Notes under the pieces: generated by a model | Told to the model about the DNA's origin: nothing | Database searches by the model: none | What the model saw: the letters and a program-made list of their open reading frames with translations, nothing else | Source of the DNA: an uncultured Latescibacterota bacterium | GTDB lineage: Bacteria > Latescibacterota > UBA2968 > UBA8231 | Assembly (NCBI GenBank): GCA_951813615.1 | Contig: OX638377.1 | Location: forward strand, 992,001-1,056,000 | DNA: 64,000 nt | Reading direction: 5' to 3' | Made by a program: the position numbers and the translations under genes | Shown: positions 22,694 to 34,942 of the stretch, piece by piece | Position numbering within the stretch: the first letter of the stretch is position 1 | How the letters are laid out: every line of letters begins with the position of its first letter

Positions 22694-25600
22694 TCAACTC
22701 GCATCGACAAAGTCGCGAGCATTTTGAAATAGCTTCAGCCACGGCCCTTCTCCGCCCGTCCACTCCGCCGGACGCCAAGAAAGCTGAATATTGCGAAAGA
22801 CGCGCTCGGGGTGCGGCATCATAATGGTAGCGCGTCCATCAGCGCTAGTCAGGGCCGTCCACCCACCGGGCGAGCCGTTCGGGTTGGACGGATAGCGCTC
22901 GGCCGGCTGACCGTAATTATCCACGTAGCGCAGGCAGAGCTGATTTTCCATCCGCGCTCGTTCCATCGCCTGCTCGTCGCCAAATTGGACGCGGCCCTCG
23001 CCGTGCGCCACCGCAATGGGTAAGCGCGACCCCGCCATGCCGCGCAAGAGCACCGATTGACTCTCCAGCACCTCTACAGTAGCGAACCGCGCCTCAAACT
23101 GCTCGGAGCGATTGCGCACAAATTGCGGCCAGTTGGCCGCGCCCGGGATCAGCTCCTTGAGGTGCGACAGCATCTGGCAGCCATTGCACACCCCCAAGGA
23201 AAAGGTATCCGGTCGTTCGAAGAAGGCGGCGAATTGCTCGCGCAGACGGTCGTGGAAAAGAATGGAACGCGCCCAACCGGCCCCGGCCCCAAGCACGTCG
23301 CCGTAACTAAAGCCGCCGCAGGCAGCCAGCCCGTGAAACGAACTCAACTCGACGCGGCCTTCCAACAGGTCGGTCATAGTCACATCAACCGCCTCGCAGG
23401 TGGCTGCATCAAAAGCCGCAGCCATTTCCACCTGACCGTTGATACCCTGTTCCCTCAGCACGGCCACGCGGGGCCGCGCCTTCCCGCCTATGGTCGGAGC
23501 GACTTCGTGCGCCAAGTGGAAGTTCAGACCCGGATCTTGGCCGTCAGCAAGGGCTTCGTACTCTTCGCGGGCGCAGTCCGGGTCGTCGCGATGGGTCTGC
23601 ATCCGATACGTCAACTCGGCCCACGCCGCATGGAGGTCAAGCAGTGGAGCGTCATAGACGAGATCACCGCCACTACAAACGCGCAGTTGCAAATCGTCAA
23701 CAGGCTGGCCCACGCTGTGCACCAAGCCGTCGATGCCCTGGTCCGCAAAAACCTTGTACACAGCTTCCTCATCCTCGGCGCGATATTGGATCACAGCGCC
23801 CACCTCTTCGCAAAAGAGCGCGGCGAGCGGCTCGTCGCCCAGCGTGTCGATCGTCAACTCCACGCCGCAACGACCAGCAAACGCCATCTCGGCCACCGCA
23901 GTGAAAAGCCCCCCGTCGGACCGGTCGTGATACGCGAGCACGAGATCTTGATCGAGCAAAGTCTGCACGACCTCGTACAAGCCGCGCACATCGCGCGCAT
24001 CTACGTCCGGAGCCTCGCTGCCGATTTGATTGTAAGCTTGGGCGAGACAAGAGCCGCCGAGGCGATTTTGCCCGCGACCCAAATCCACGAGCAGCAACCG
24101 GGTGTCGCCGCTCTTTAGGTCGGGCGTGGCGTGACGGCGCACATCGTCCACCGGCGCAAAGGCCGAGACGACCAAGCTCAATGGCGCGACCACCTTGTGC
24201 GCCGCGCCCTCGTCATCTTCCCACACCGCCCGCATGGACAACGAGTCTTTACCCACCGGAATCGACACACCCACCGCCGGACAAAACTCCAACCCCACTG
24301 CACGCACTGTATCGTACAGGGCCGCGTCCTCACCCTCCTCTCCACAGGCGCACATCCAATTACCCGACAGCTTGATGCGGTGAATAGGACCAATGTGCGC
24401 CGCAGCGATGTTAGTAATCGCCTCGGCAATAGCCATGCGTCCCGACGCCGGCGCATCCACCAAGGCGAGCGGCGTGCGTTCACCCATAGCCATGGCCGAC
24501 CCAGTGTATCCCTGAAAGGAATGACAAGTCATGGCCAAATCCGCGACCGGCACCTGATAGGGACCAACCATCTGATCGCGGGCCACTAAGCCAGTAACCG
24601 TGCGGTCGGCAATGGTGATGAGGAAGGTCTTGGCCGCTACGGCCGGAAAGCGGAGCACGCGCTCGACAGCTTCGGTCACCGAGGCTTCCTCTAAGGCGAG
24701 GGATTGTCGCACGGACTGACTGCGCGTCGCCCGGCGCAGCATTTTGGGCGGCTTGCCCAAAATGACCGCTAGGTCGAGGTCGTCGATGGGCTTGCCGCCG
24801 AGCAGCTCGTCGTCGAGAGACAGCGTCCCATCGCCCGTGACCTCGCCGATGACCGCAAATAGGCAGCGCTCGCGCGCAGCCAACTCGGCAAAGCGATCCA
24901 AATCGACGCGGCCTACCACCAGCACGTAGCGCTCTTGCGCCTCATTGCTCCAAATCTGCATCGGACTCATGCCCGGGTCGTCGTTGTGAATGGCGCGCAA
25001 GTCAAAACGCGCGCCCACATCTGCGACCAACTCCGGGCAGGCGTTGGACAAGCCACCGGCCCCCACATCGTGAATGCTGATGATGGGATTTTCCGCACCA
25101 AGCGAGATGCAGCGGCTGATTAGCTCTTGGCAGCGCCGCTGCATCTCGGGGTTGTCGCGCTGCACCGAGGCAAAGTCGAGGTCCTCGCTGTTAGCTCCTG
25201 TGTCCATGCTAGAGGCCGCGCCCCCGCCGAGGCCGATGAGCATGGCCGGTCCCCCGAGCTGAATGACGCAATCGCCCGCCGTCGGAGTTTTCTTTTCCAC
25301 ATGCGCGGCGTCAATGAGACCAACGCCACCGGCGACCATGATCGGCTTGTGGTAGCCGCGCCACACCCCGGTGCTGTCGTCTTCCATGGTGCGGAACATC
25401 CCGAGGATATTGGGCCGGCCAAATTCGTTGCCAAAGGCCGCGCCACCGATCGGCCCCTCGGTCATAATGGCGAGTGGGGTAGCCAAACGATCCGGGAAAG
25501 CAGCGCGCTCTTTTTCCCACGGCTGGGCAAACTCGGGCAGGCGCAGATGCGAGGTAAAAAAGGCGCACAGACCCGCCTGCGACCAGCCACCCGTGCCAGC

Positions 25601-26533
25601 CGCTCCCTCGTCGCGAATCTCCCCTCCGACTCCAGTGGACGCTCCCGGATAGGGCGCGATGGCAGTGGGATGGTTGTGAGTCTCGACCTTAATCAAGACG
25701 TGAGTCTGCCGCTGGCGGTACCCATAGCGAAAACCCTCGTCTAGCTGCGGACCAAAGACCGGCATATCAAAGCCCTCGATCACGCCGGCGTTGTCGGAAT
25801 ACGCCTTAACCGTGCCTTCGGGATGGGCGGCGTGAGTATGGCGAATCATGTCGAATAGCGACCGCGTCTCGCGCTGGCCGTCGATGATCCAATCGGCATT
25901 GAAAATTTTGTGGCGGCAGTGCTCGGAGTTGACCACCGCAAACATCATCAACTCCACATCGGTCGGATCGCGCCCCGCAAAGGCGTGCAACGCGTAGTCA
26001 ATCTCCTCGTCCGACAGGGCCAAGCCCATCTCGCGATTGGCAGCCACGAGCGCACACCGTCCCTCGGCCCTTACCGGGATGTGGACTAGCGGCTTAGGGT
26101 CCACGCGGCGAAAGAGCGTCTCTAAGGAATCGAGCGGTGCCTCAATCATGCGGTCGTAGAGCAGCGGCAAGACCGCGCTGGGCACAGTATCGGCGGCAAA
26201 GGAATACAGCGTACCGCGCTCAACGCGGTGCACGAATTCGAGGCCGCAGTTTCTAAGGATGTCCGTGGCCTTGCTCGACCAGGGAGACGTCGTGCCCGGC
26301 CGCGGGCCAATGGCCACCTCGTTGTGCGCCCGCGCCGGCAAAGTCGCGTCCACATCGAGGATGCGCATGAGCTGCGCCATCTCATCGTCCGCTAAGACGC
26401 GCGCACATTGCACGGCATAGAAGTACGCAGCGCGCAAATCCTCAACTTCGGGCGCACAACTCTGACAGCGCACTAGCAGCGACCGACGGCGAAGGGACGA
26501 CAGGGCCGGGGGGCCGACAAAGGCGAGTAGCAT
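22694..26533 (-). CDS. purL: Phosphoribosylformylglycinamidine synthase, large single-chain form
   Basis: This 1279-residue protein starts at ATG 26533 and converts FGAR to FGAM with glutamine and ATP in purine synthesis. It carries all parts in one chain: an N-terminal linker domain, the synthase core ([60 protein letters not shown]) and a C-terminal glutaminase with the nucleophile in [14 protein letters not shown] near 1118 and PHPERVFR near the end. The form with a fused glutaminase is typical of proteobacteria and some other Gram-negatives, unlike PurLQS. No purine regulator site was identified upstream. Confidence 0.96.
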   Translation of the reverse strand: MLLAFVGPPALSSLRRRSLLVRCQSCAPEVEDLRAAYFYAVQCARVLADDEMAQLMRILDVDATLPARAHNEVAIGPRPGTTSPWSSKATDILRNCGLEFVHRVERGTLYSFAADTVPSAVLPLLYDRMIEAPLDSLETLFRRVDPKPLVHIPVRAEGRCALVAANREMGLALSDEEIDYALHAFAGRDPTDVELMMFAVVNSEHCRHKIFNADWIIDGQRETRSLFDMIRHTHAAHPEGTVKAYSDNAGVIEGFDMPVFGPQLDEGFRYGYRQRQTHVLIKVETHNHPTAIAPYPGASTGVGGEIRDEGAAGTGGWSQAGLCAFFTSHLRLPEFAQPWEKERAAFPDRLATPLAIMTEGPIGGAAFGNEFGRPNILGMFRTMEDDSTGVWRGYHKPIMVAGGVGLIDAAHVEKKTPTAGDCVIQLGGPAMLIGLGGGAASSMDTGANSEDLDFASVQRDNPEMQRRCQELISRCISLGAENPIISIHDVGAGGLSNACPELVADVGARFDLRAIHNDDPGMSPMQIWSNEAQERYVLVVGRVDLDRFAELAARERCLFAVIGEVTGDGTLSLDDELLGGKPIDDLDLAVILGKPPKMLRRATRSQSVRQSLALEEASVTEAVERVLRFPAVAAKTFLITIADRTVTGLVARDQMVGPYQVPVADLAMTCHSFQGYTGSAMAMGERTPLALVDAPASGRMAIAEAITNIAAAHIGPIHRIKLSGNWMCACGEEGEDAALYDTVRAVGLEFCPAVGVSIPVGKDSLSMRAVWEDDEGAAHKVVAPLSLVVSAFAPVDDVRRHATPDLKSGDTRLLLVDLGRGQNRLGGSCLAQAYNQIGSEAPDVDARDVRGLYEVVQTLLDQDLVLAYHDRSDGGLFTAVAEMAFAGRCGVELTIDTLGDEPLAALFCEEVGAVIQYRAEDEEAVYKVFADQGIDGLVHSVGQPVDDLQLRVCSGGDLVYDAPLLDLHAAWAELTYRMQTHRDDPDCAREEYEALADGQDPGLNFHLAHEVAPTIGGKARPRVAVLREQGINGQVEMAAAFDAATCEAVDVTMTDLLEGRVELSSFHGLAACGGFSYGDVLGAGAGWARSILFHDRLREQFAAFFERPDTFSLGVCNGCQMLSHLKELIPGAANWPQFVRNRSEQFEARFATVEVLESQSVLLRGMAGSRLPIAVAHGEGRVQFGDEQAMERARMENQLCLRYVDNYGQPAERYPSNPNGSPGGWTALTSADGRATIMMPHPERVFRNIQLSWRPAEWTGGEGPWLKLFQNARDFVDAS

Positions 26534-26682
26534 GGGATACTTTCTAGCGGGAAAAGGTTCAATAAAAATGTAGGTGCTGCCGCGAAAACCCTCAAGGATG
26601 GAGTCGGCTCGACGAGCTTATTTTTGCACCTGTGTATATAATGTCTATTTTCAGAATCTATTCTATGCAGTTGGAGGTTCCT

Positions 26683-29484
26683 ATGTCATTTGCTACGCAC
26701 AGTGAAAACGCCGAGTACATCGAAGCTCTTTACGAGCAATACCAGCGCGATCCTCGCTCGCTCCCAGAAGAGTGGCAACACTTCTTCCGCGGCTTTGAAT
26801 TCGGCTTCACGCGCTCGGCGACCGAGAGCGAATCAGCAGAAGCCTCGCAGCAGCAGCAGTCCATAGAAGAAGCCACTGAGGGTCTTTTGGTCCTCGAAGG
26901 CGTCCAAGCCCTCGTGCAGGCCTATCGGCAAATGGGCCACTTCGTCGCCCGACTCGACCCGCTGGGGTACAACCGTCGGAGCCTGCCGCTGTTGGATCTG
27001 ATAGAATTTGGCCTCGCCGAGGAAGACCTCGACAAGACCGTGGGCAACGGCGGATTCCTCGGTCGCACGGACGGCACGTTAAAGGGGCTGTTGAGCAAGG
27101 TAAAAACCACGTATTGCCGCTCCATCGGCGTCGAATACATGGACATCCCGGACAAGGAGCAGCGCGACTGGCTGCAAGAGCGGATCGAACCTTGCCTCAA
27201 CAACCCCAATTTATCCGAAGAAGCCACGCGCCGGGTGCTCGCGCGACTGATCGCCGCCGAGGAGTTCGAGCAGTTTCTGCACACGCGCTACGTCGGGCAA
27301 AAGCGCTTCTCGCTCGAAGGGGCCGAGTCCATGGTGCCGCTCCTGGACGAACTAGTCAGCACCGGCTCCAAGTTAGGCGTTGAAGAGATGGTCATCGGCA
27401 TGGCCCACCGCGGCCGACTCAACGTGCTAGCGCACCTGTTGCACAAGCCCTACGAAGAGCTCCTCGCTGAGTTCGAGGGAGCCGACCGCACCGATCGCGA
27501 CGACGACGAAGGCGATGTCAAATACCACAAGGGCTATTCCCACGACCACGTCACCGAGGAGGGACGCAAGGTCCATCTCTCGCTCAGTTTCAACCCCAGC
27601 CACTTAGAGCTAGTCAACCCGGTCATCGAGGGCATCGTCTATGCCAAGCAGGCCTACTTGCACGACGAGGAAGGGGAGCGAGTAGTCCCGGTACTCATCC
27701 ACGGCGAGGCCGCCTTTACCGGCCAAGGCATCGTCTCGGAAACCCTCAATCTCTCCGAACTGCCCGGCTACCGCACCGGCGGCTCCATCCACATCATCAT
27801 CAACAACCAGCTCGGCTATACGGCCCCAGCCGACGAAACGCGCTTTACCCCCTACCCGACCGACATCGCCAAGGAAATCCAAGCACCGGTCTTCCACGTC
27901 AATGCCGACGACCCCGAATCCGTAGTACAAGCGGCGAAAGTGGCCATGGAGTTCAGGCACCGCTTCAAGGTGGATGTCATCATCGATTTGTGGTGTTATC
28001 GCCGCCACGGCCACAACGAGGCCGACGACCCGACCCTAACTCAGCCGCTGATGTACAAGAAGATCGCCGAGCATCCGACGATTCTCCACCTCTACTCCTT
28101 CCAGCTCATTGCCCAAAACAAAATCTCCCAAGAGGAAGCCGACGACATCCGCGCGCGGATCCGCACGCGGCTGGAAGAAGCCCAGCAAATCGCCCGCCGT
28201 CTGCAAGTCCAGCCCCAAACCTCGTCCTTCGGGGGCGTCTGGCAAGGGCTGACTTGGGCACCCGATGACTGGAGCGCCCACACGGCCGTCGATGCCAAAA
28301 TTCTGCAGCGGATCGTCGAGCGGGCGACCGAAGTCCCCGAGGGCTTCTCCCCGCACCGCACAATCAAGCGGATGGTCGAGGCGCGCCGCGCCATGGCCGT
28401 GGGCCAAGCACCCATCGACTGGGGCTGCAGCGAGGTGATGGCCTTCGGCTCGTTGCTGCGGGAAGGGGTGCCAGTGCGCCTGACCGGCCAAGATACCCAG
28501 CGCGGCACCTTTGCCCACCGCCACGCCGTCTGGCACGACACCGAAACGGGCGCAGAGCACATTCCCTTGCAATGCTTAGAGCGTGACCAAGCCGACTTCG
28601 TCGTACTCAACACCATGCTGTCGGAGCTAGCAGTGCTCGGCTTTGAGTATGGAATCAGCTCGGCGGACCCGAGGCGCTTGGTCTTGTGGGAGGCCCAGTT
28701 CGGCGACTTTGTCAACGGTGCGCAAATGATCATCGACCAGTTCCTTACCAGCGGCGAAGCCAAGTGGCAGCGGCTGAGCGGAATGGTGCTGCTGTTGCCG
28801 CACGGGTACGAGGGCATGGGGCCAGAGCACTCCAGTGCGCGGCTAGAGCGCTTCTTACAATCGTGCGCCAAAAACAATATGCAAGTGGCCTATCCAACCA
28901 CGCCCGCACAACTTTTTCACATTTTGCGGCGGCAGATGCACCGCAACTTCCGCAAGCCGCTAGTGCTGATGACCCCCAAGAGCCTGCTGCGGCACAAGCA
29001 ATGCGTCTCAGAGTTAGCAGAGTTTTCCGAGGGGACGTTCCAGCGCGTCATCGACGACGCGACTGTCGCCGATTCAACCACCGTCAGCCGGGTGGTGCTA
29101 TGCACCGGCAAGATCTACTACGACTTAGTAGCTGCCCGCAGCGAGCAGAATGACAGCGACGAGGTGGCGCTGCTGCGCGTCGAGGAACTCTATCCGTTTC
29201 CGACCGCCGAACTCCAAGCCGCGTTCGAGCGCTATCCCGCGGCTAAACAGTTCTACTGGGTGCAGGAAGAATCGCAGAACATGGGTGCTTGGTCTTTTGT
29301 CCAGCCCCTCTTAGACGAACTGCTGCCCGAGCACTGCAAGCTGAACTACGTGGGCCGCGACGAAGCGGCCAGTCCGGCCACCGGCTCCGGGCACCTGCAC
29401 GAAGCCGAGCAACGGGAAATCGTCGAGCAGGCGCTAGGCCGAGGCCGCGAAATAGTGCTGCATCAGCGACAGCAATCTGGTTAG
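26683..29484 (+). CDS. sucA: 2-oxoglutarate dehydrogenase E1 component
   Basis: This 933-residue protein starts at ATG 26683 ([23 protein letters not shown]) with GGAGG upstream; an in-frame ATG at 26632 is less likely. It decarboxylates 2-oxoglutarate with thiamine diphosphate in the TCA cycle. Typical features are the N-terminal [27 protein letters not shown] near 260, [23 protein letters not shown] near 350, [16 protein letters not shown] and the C-terminal [23 protein letters not shown]. It is first of the sucA-sucB-lpd operon, with E2 ten bases downstream. Normal length. Confidence 0.97.
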   Translation: MSFATHSENAEYIEALYEQYQRDPRSLPEEWQHFFRGFEFGFTRSATESESAEASQQQQSIEEATEGLLVLEGVQALVQAYRQMGHFVARLDPLGYNRRSLPLLDLIEFGLAEEDLDKTVGNGGFLGRTDGTLKGLLSKVKTTYCRSIGVEYMDIPDKEQRDWLQERIEPCLNNPNLSEEATRRVLARLIAAEEFEQFLHTRYVGQKRFSLEGAESMVPLLDELVSTGSKLGVEEMVIGMAHRGRLNVLAHLLHKPYEELLAEFEGADRTDRDDDEGDVKYHKGYSHDHVTEEGRKVHLSLSFNPSHLELVNPVIEGIVYAKQAYLHDEEGERVVPVLIHGEAAFTGQGIVSETLNLSELPGYRTGGSIHIIINNQLGYTAPADETRFTPYPTDIAKEIQAPVFHVNADDPESVVQAAKVAMEFRHRFKVDVIIDLWCYRRHGHNEADDPTLTQPLMYKKIAEHPTILHLYSFQLIAQNKISQEEADDIRARIRTRLEEAQQIARRLQVQPQTSSFGGVWQGLTWAPDDWSAHTAVDAKILQRIVERATEVPEGFSPHRTIKRMVEARRAMAVGQAPIDWGCSEVMAFGSLLREGVPVRLTGQDTQRGTFAHRHAVWHDTETGAEHIPLQCLERDQADFVVLNTMLSELAVLGFEYGISSADPRRLVLWEAQFGDFVNGAQMIIDQFLTSGEAKWQRLSGMVLLLPHGYEGMGPEHSSARLERFLQSCAKNNMQVAYPTTPAQLFHILRRQMHRNFRKPLVLMTPKSLLRHKQCVSELAEFSEGTFQRVIDDATVADSTTVSRVVLCTGKIYYDLVAARSEQNDSDEVALLRVEELYPFPTAELQAAFERYPAAKQFYWVQEESQNMGAWSFVQPLLDELLPEHCKLNYVGRDEAASPATGSGHLHEAEQREIVEQALGRGREIVLHQRQQSG

Positions 29485-29494
29485 GAGCATTTGC

Positions 29495-30736
29495 ATGTCA
29501 GTACAAGTCGAAATACCGAGTATGGGCGAATCCATCAGCGAGGTAATTATCCTCGAATGGCTCAAGGGCGACGGCGAGCGCGTCGAGCAGGACGAACCGC
29601 TCTGCGTGCTGGAGACCGACAAGGCCAACGTCGAGCTACCGTCCCCAGCCAGTGGTGCCCTCAAACACCTACAATCCACCGACACCACGCTAGCCATAGG
29701 AGCTGTAGTCGCGGAGATAGATGAATCAGCACAAGCTGCCGCTCCGGTCTCGGAAACCAAACCCGAACCTGCCGCACCCAAACCCGAACCTGCCCTAAGC
29801 CCAGCCGTGCGCCGCTTAGTCGAAGAGCACGATCTGGACCCGACCGCGATTGAGGGCACGGGCAAGGACGGACGACTGACGAAAAAGGACGTACTCGCCC
29901 ACCTAGAGACGCTATCCGCGCCTAAATCCGCGCCTGAACCCATTCAACCGCCACCTGCACCCAAACCCGCTCCGCCGCCTGAGCCTGAACCCACTCCTGC
30001 ACCCGAACCCGCGCCTGAACCCGCGCCCGCCAGTCCCGATCTCACCCGCCGCGAGCCAATGAGCCGGCTGCGCCAACGCATTGCCGAGCACTTGGTCGCC
30101 GCGCAGCACAACGCGGCTATGCTGACGACCTTCAACGAGATCGACATGAGCGGGGTGATGCAACTACGAGCCAAGTACAAGGAGCGCTTTGCCCAAGTCC
30201 ACGGCTCGTCGCTGGGGCTGATGTCCTTCTTTTCGCGCGCCGCGGTCCTCGCGCTCGGCGAGTTCCCGGCGATCAACGCGCAGATCGATGACACGCACAT
30301 TGTGTATCACGACTTCGTCAATTTGGGAATCGCAGTGAGCACGGAGCGCGGTCTAGTCGTGCCCGTCTTGCACCGCGCCGAGCAGATGTCCATCGCCCAA
30401 CTCGAAAGCAACATCAAGCGCCTCGCGCTGAGCGCCCGCGACAACAAGCTGGCCATGGACGAGCTAAGCGGCGGCACCTTTACCATCACCAACGGCGGCG
30501 TCTTCGGCTCGCTACTTTCCACGCCGATTCTCAACGCACCGCAAAGCGGCATTCTGGGAATGCACGCGATCCAAGAGCGGCCCGTAGCCGTCGAAGGCCA
30601 AGTGGTGATCCGACCGATGATGTACATAGCACTGTCCTACGACCATCGGCTCGTCGATGGCCAGCAATCGGTTTCGTTTTTGGTGCGGCTGAAAGAGCTG
30701 CTCGAAGATCCAGCGCGGCTGCTGTTAGAGGTATAG
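29495..30736 (+). CDS. sucB: Dihydrolipoyllysine succinyltransferase, E2 of 2-oxoglutarate dehydrogenase
   Basis: This 413-residue protein starts at ATG 29495 after TTAGGAG. An N-terminal lipoyl domain (residues 1-75) has its lipoylated Lys in [13 protein letters not shown] peripheral-subunit domain follows ([33 protein letters not shown]), then a Pro/Ala/Glu-rich linker with repeated PEP and PAP units. The catalytic domain starts near 185 ([16 protein letters not shown]) and ends with [11 protein letters not shown], the HxxxDG active site. It lies between sucA and lpd. Confidence 0.97.
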   Translation: MSVQVEIPSMGESISEVIILEWLKGDGERVEQDEPLCVLETDKANVELPSPASGALKHLQSTDTTLAIGAVVAEIDESAQAAAPVSETKPEPAAPKPEPALSPAVRRLVEEHDLDPTAIEGTGKDGRLTKKDVLAHLETLSAPKSAPEPIQPPPAPKPAPPPEPEPTPAPEPAPEPAPASPDLTRREPMSRLRQRIAEHLVAAQHNAAMLTTFNEIDMSGVMQLRAKYKERFAQVHGSSLGLMSFFSRAAVLALGEFPAINAQIDDTHIVYHDFVNLGIAVSTERGLVVPVLHRAEQMSIAQLESNIKRLALSARDNKLAMDELSGGTFTITNGGVFGSLLSTPILNAPQSGILGMHAIQERPVAVEGQVVIRPMMYIALSYDHRLVDGQQSVSFLVRLKELLEDPARLLLEV

Positions 30737-30768
30737 CCAGCACCGCATCCACGCAAAAAGGAACAACT

Positions 30769-32151
30769 GTGAGCGACACTGCATTCGACTTAGTGGTTAT
30801 CGGCGCAGGGCCGGGCGGCTACGTGGCTGCGAGTAAGGCGGCGCAACTCGGCATGAAGGTGGCCTGTATCGACAAGAGCTACCTCGGTGGCACCTGTCTC
30901 AATGTCGGCTGCATCCCCAGCAAGGCCCTGCTAGAGTCGAGTGATTTGTTCTACAGAGCCAAGAAGGGATTGGGACACCACGGGATCGGGCAGGGCGAAG
31001 TGGGGCTGGACCTGCAGGCCATGATGGCGCGAAAAGAAAAAATCGTGCAGACCATGACCAAGGGCATTGCGGGGCTGTTTAAGGGTCGGGGGGTGATGCA
31101 TTTCGTCGGCACGGGCCAAGTCAGCGCCCCGGGGAGCGTGGCAGTGCAAGGTTCGGACGGCGAGCAGGTGCTGTCTGCCAAGCACATTCTGTTGGCCACC
31201 GGGAGCACGCCCGTGGAGTTGTCGAATCTGCCCTTTGATGGAAAACACATAATCAGTTCGACTGAAGCCCTAACGCTAGAAAAAGTACCTGAGCGGCTCG
31301 TCGTCATTGGCGGCGGTGCCATTGGGCTGGAGTTGGGATCCGTGTGGGCGCGACTAGGTGCCCAAGTGCTCGTAGTAGAGGCCATGGATCAGATTTTGCC
31401 GGAGATGGACCAAGAAATGGCCCGACAGCTAGAGCGGCTACTCAAGCGACAGGGACTAAAATTCCTGCTCGGAGCCAAGGCCCAAACTGCTGCTATCGAA
31501 GAGGGTCAAGTGACGCTGACCATAGGAGCCGGCGATCAAGAACGCGTCGAGACATGCGATCTGGTGTTGGTAGCCGTGGGGCGCAAGCCATGCAGCACAG
31601 GGTTAGGGCTGGAAGATGTGGGCGTAGCGACCAACGAGCGCGGACAGGTCTTAGTCGATGCGCAGTGTCGCACCAATGTCGAAGGCATCTGGGCTATCGG
31701 CGACCTCGTGCCCGGGCCGATGTTAGCCCACAAGGCCGAAGCCGAAGGAGTCGCGGTCGCCGAGCGGATGGCCGGACGCGCCGGGCAGGTCAACTACGCG
31801 GCCATACCCTCGGTCGTGTACACCCATCCAGAACTAGCCTCCGTGGGTGCGAGCGAAGAAGAAGCCACTGCGGCCGGCCACGAGGTCACCGTTGGCAAGC
31901 ACCTCTTTCGCAGCAATGCCCGTGCCCACTGCATGGACGACATCGACGGCCTAGTCAAGGTCGTCGCCGATGCGCACACCGACCAACTCTTGGGGATGCA
32001 CATCCTAGGGCCGCAGGCTTCGCACTTGATTGCCGAGGGCGTCTTGGCCCTAGAGTTTGGCGCCAGTGCCGAAGATGTAGCTCGCACCGTTCACGCACAC
32101 CCGGCACTGTCAGAAGTCGTAGGCGAGGCAGCGCGGGACACAGCATCGTGA
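30769..32151 (+). CDS. lpd: Dihydrolipoamide dehydrogenase, E3
   Basis: This 460-residue protein starts at GTG 30769 behind AAAAAGGA. FAD motif VVIGAGPGGYVAASKA, redox disulfide GGTCLNVGCIPSK, NAD fold LVVIGGGAIGLELGSVWARLG and the C-terminal HAHPALSEVVGEA with the His-Glu pair are all present. It reoxidises the lipoyl groups of SucB and may serve other 2-oxoacid complexes. Its stop overlaps the next gene, so the operon goes on. Confidence 0.97.
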   Translation: MSDTAFDLVVIGAGPGGYVAASKAAQLGMKVACIDKSYLGGTCLNVGCIPSKALLESSDLFYRAKKGLGHHGIGQGEVGLDLQAMMARKEKIVQTMTKGIAGLFKGRGVMHFVGTGQVSAPGSVAVQGSDGEQVLSAKHILLATGSTPVELSNLPFDGKHIISSTEALTLEKVPERLVVIGGGAIGLELGSVWARLGAQVLVVEAMDQILPEMDQEMARQLERLLKRQGLKFLLGAKAQTAAIEEGQVTLTIGAGDQERVETCDLVLVAVGRKPCSTGLGLEDVGVATNERGQVLVDAQCRTNVEGIWAIGDLVPGPMLAHKAEAEGVAVAERMAGRAGQVNYAAIPSVVYTHPELASVGASEEEATAAGHEVTVGKHLFRSNARAHCMDDIDGLVKVVADAHTDQLLGMHILGPQASHLIAEGVLALEFGASAEDVARTVHAHPALSEVVGEAARDTAS

Positions 32152-32921
32152 AGCTCGCCGACAAAGTCGTCCTCATCACCGGTGCTGGCTCGGGCATTGG
32201 CCGCCAAACCGCGCTACTCTGCGCCCGTGAAGGCGCTCACATTGCAGCCGTTGACATCGACGAGACCACAGCCGAACAAACGGCCGCCACCATCACCGCA
32301 GACAACGGCCAAGCCATCGCCATCGCGGCCGACGTGTCCCGCGCCGCCGATTGCGAGCGCATGGTGCAGCAAGCTGAAGCCGCCTATGGTCGCCTCGACG
32401 TGCTATTCAACAATGCCGGCATCTCCCACCACGCCGACGCCGACGCCATCGACACCGAAGAAGAGGTCTGGGATCTGACCATGGCCGTCAATCTCAAGGG
32501 CGTCTTTCTGGGCTGCAAATACGGCATTCCGGCCCTGCGCCGCGCCGGCGGTGGTGCCATCGTCAACACCGCCTCTTTTGTCGCCTTACTCGGAGCGGCT
32601 ACGCCCCAATTGGCCTATACCGCCAGCAAGGGCGGCGTCCTCGCCTTGACGCGCGAGCTAGCCGTGGTCCACGCCCGCGAAAACATCCGCGTCAACGCCC
32701 TCTGCCCCGGCCCCCTGTGCACCGAACTGTTGATGAAATACCTCGACAGCGAAGAGAAGCGCCAGCGCCGCTTGGTCCACATCCCCATGGGCCGTTTCGG
32801 CGAGGCCGAGGAGATCGCTCGTTCGGTCGTCTTTTTGGCCTCGGACGACGCCTCCTTCATCACCGGCGCAACCTTCACCGTCGATGGCGGCATCACCGCC
32901 GCCTACGTCACCTCAGAGTGA
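32148..32921 (+). CDS. Short-chain dehydrogenase/reductase
   Basis: This 257-residue protein starts at GTG 32148, overlapping the lpd stop (GTGA). It shows the cofactor loop ITGAGSGIGRQTA, an acidic end of strand 2 (VDIDE, pointing to NAD), LFNNAGI, catalytic Ser in NTASFVALLG, Tyr and Lys in AYTASKGG, and the tail FITGATFTVDGGITAAY. The classic SDR fold is complete. The substrate is unknown. Coupling to a TCA-cycle operon is unusual for this family and may only reflect transcription. Confidence 0.92.
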   Translation: MKLADKVVLITGAGSGIGRQTALLCAREGAHIAAVDIDETTAEQTAATITADNGQAIAIAADVSRAADCERMVQQAEAAYGRLDVLFNNAGISHHADADAIDTEEEVWDLTMAVNLKGVFLGCKYGIPALRRAGGGAIVNTASFVALLGAATPQLAYTASKGGVLALTRELAVVHARENIRVNALCPGPLCTELLMKYLDSEEKRQRRLVHIPMGRFGEAEEIARSVVFLASDDASFITGATFTVDGGITAAYVTSE

Positions 32922-33580
32922 TGCCGCCTATGCGCTTTGCGGCCGCAGTTTTCGACCTCGACGGCACCCTGCTCGACACCCTCGCCGACCTCGCGGATTC
33001 CACTAACGCCGCGCTCGCCGCGGCCGGGCACCCACCGCATCCCACCGACGCGTACCGCTACTTCATCGGCAATGGCATTGAAAACTTGGTGCGCAGTGCC
33101 CTGCCAGCCACGGCCTGCGACGACGCTTCCATCGCTCGCGCCAAGGCCGCGATGGAAGCCGAGTACAGCCAGCGCTGGCAAGACAAAACCCAGCCCTACG
33201 CAGGCGTCCCCGAGCTACTCGACGCACTGAGCGAGCGCCAGCTACCCATGGCCATCCTCTCCAATAAGCCTCAAGCCTTCACGCGACTCACCGTCGATGA
33301 GCTGCTGCCGCGCTGGTCCTTCCACCCAGTCTGCGGGGCGCAACCCAATGTCCCGCCCAAGCCCGATCCAGCAGCGGCCCTACACATCGCCGCCACCCTC
33401 GGCCTCAGCCCAAAGGACTGCCTCTACCTAGGCGACACGGACACCGACATGCAGACCGCTACTCGCGCCGGTATGTACGCCTTGGGAGCCACGTGGGGCT
33501 TTCGTTCCGGGGACGAACTGCGCCAAAGCGGCGCTCGCGCCTTGCTTGCCGAGCCGCTGGACCTGTTGAATTTTCTGTAA
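32921..33580 (+). CDS. HAD-family phosphatase, phosphoglycolate phosphatase-like
   Basis: The 219-residue protein starts at ATG 32921, sharing a base with the SDR stop (TGATG); ATG 32930 is an alternative. HAD motif I is [10 protein letters not shown], motif II AILSNKP, motif [11 protein letters not shown] with Lys, and motif [14 protein letters not shown]. The helical cap (residues 17-85) matches the Gph/PGP subclass. The likely role is dephosphorylation of 2-phosphoglycolate or a similar small ester. It ends the sucA operon. Confidence 0.88.
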   Translation: MPPMRFAAAVFDLDGTLLDTLADLADSTNAALAAAGHPPHPTDAYRYFIGNGIENLVRSALPATACDDASIARAKAAMEAEYSQRWQDKTQPYAGVPELLDALSERQLPMAILSNKPQAFTRLTVDELLPRWSFHPVCGAQPNVPPKPDPAAALHIAATLGLSPKDCLYLGDTDTDMQTATRAGMYALGATWGFRSGDELRQSGARALLAEPLDLLNFL

Positions 33581-33608
33581 TCCACCGCACAACTCAGAAA
33601 GGAAAACC

Positions 33609-34922
33609 ATGAGCGAATTTTTCAAGGGCATCGAAAAAATTGCCTACGAAGGACCGGATTCTAAAAACCCCCTCGCCTTCAAGCACTACGACGCCGAGGC
33701 CACGGTCGGCAGCAAGACCATGGCCGAGCACCTGCGTTTCTCCGTGGCCTTTTGGCACAGCTTTAAGGGCGGGGGCATCGATCCCTTCGGCCCGACTCCG
33801 GTGTACGACCGGCCCTGGGACTGCGCCACCGACCCCATGCAGCGCGCCGAAGACACCTTGCACGCGGCCTTTGAGTTCATCACCAAGCTCGGCGCGCCGT
33901 TCTACTGCTGGCACGACCGCGATATCGCGCCCGAAGGCGAGACCCTCAAAGAAAGCAACGACCGCCTCGACCACATCGTGGGGCTGGCCGAGCAATTGCA
34001 AGCCGACACGGGCGTTCGCTTGCTGTGGGGCACGTCCAACTGTTTCTCGCACGCGCGCTTTACCCACGGGGCCGCTACCAACCCCGACGCCCACGTCTTC
34101 GCCTGGGCCGCGGCGCAGATCAAAAAGGCCATGGAATGCACCCATCGGCTTGGGGGAGCCAACTACGTGTTTTGGGGGGGACGCGAGGGGTACTCCAGTT
34201 TACTCAACACCAATATGGCCCACGAGCAAGACCAGCTCGCGCGCTTCTTGCACATGGCTGTCGAACACAAAAAGGCGATCGGCTTTACCGGCACCCTGCT
34301 CGTCGAGCCCAAGCCCAAAGAGCCGACCAAGCACCAATACGACTACGACGCCGCCACCGTCTTGAGCTTTCTCCGCAAATACGACCTGTTGGACGAGTTC
34401 AAGCTCAACATCGAAGCCAATCACGCCACCTTGGCCGGTCACACCTTTGAACACGACCTCCAGCTCGCCTCGGCCGATGGCAAACTGGGCAGCATTGACG
34501 CCAACCGCGGCGATTACCTGCTCGGCTGGGACACCGACCAATTCCCCACCGACCTCTACTCCACCACCTACGCCATGCTGGTAATCCTCAAACAAGGCGG
34601 CATCGGGCCCGGCGGCATCAACTTCGACGCCAAGCTGCGGCGCGGCTCCTGCGACTTGGAGGATCTCTTCCACGCCCACATCGGCGGCATGGACTCGTTC
34701 GCCCGCGGGCTAACGCTGGCCCAGCGCATCATCGACGACGGCGCACTCGACGCCTTTGTCGAGGCGCGCTACGCCTCGTACCGCAGCGGCATTGGCGAGA
34801 AGATCATGCGCGGCGCGACCAACTTCGCCGAGCTAGCGGCATACGTCCACCAGCACGGCGAGCCGGAAAAGCGCAGCGGCCGCGAAGAAATGCTGGAGAA
34901 TATCGTCAATAGTTATCTGTGA
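33609..34922 (+). CDS. xylA: Xylose isomerase
   Basis: This 437-residue protein starts at ATG 33609 with AGAAAGGAAAA upstream. Class II features are clear: [14 protein letters not shown], the catalytic His region [28 protein letters not shown] near 190, metal ligand stretches [17 protein letters not shown] and [17 protein letters not shown], and DTDQFPTD. It converts xylose to xylulose. No xylulokinase is nearby. It is 28 bases after the phosphatase and could be read with it or alone. Confidence 0.97.
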   Translation: MSEFFKGIEKIAYEGPDSKNPLAFKHYDAEATVGSKTMAEHLRFSVAFWHSFKGGGIDPFGPTPVYDRPWDCATDPMQRAEDTLHAAFEFITKLGAPFYCWHDRDIAPEGETLKESNDRLDHIVGLAEQLQADTGVRLLWGTSNCFSHARFTHGAATNPDAHVFAWAAAQIKKAMECTHRLGGANYVFWGGREGYSSLLNTNMAHEQDQLARFLHMAVEHKKAIGFTGTLLVEPKPKEPTKHQYDYDAATVLSFLRKYDLLDEFKLNIEANHATLAGHTFEHDLQLASADGKLGSIDANRGDYLLGWDTDQFPTDLYSTTYAMLVILKQGGIGPGGINFDAKLRRGSCDLEDLFHAHIGGMDSFARGLTLAQRIIDDGALDAFVEARYASYRSGIGEKIMRGATNFAELAAYVHQHGEPEKRSGREEMLENIVNSYL

Positions 34923-34942
34923 GGAAGAACGACGCGAGCAGC

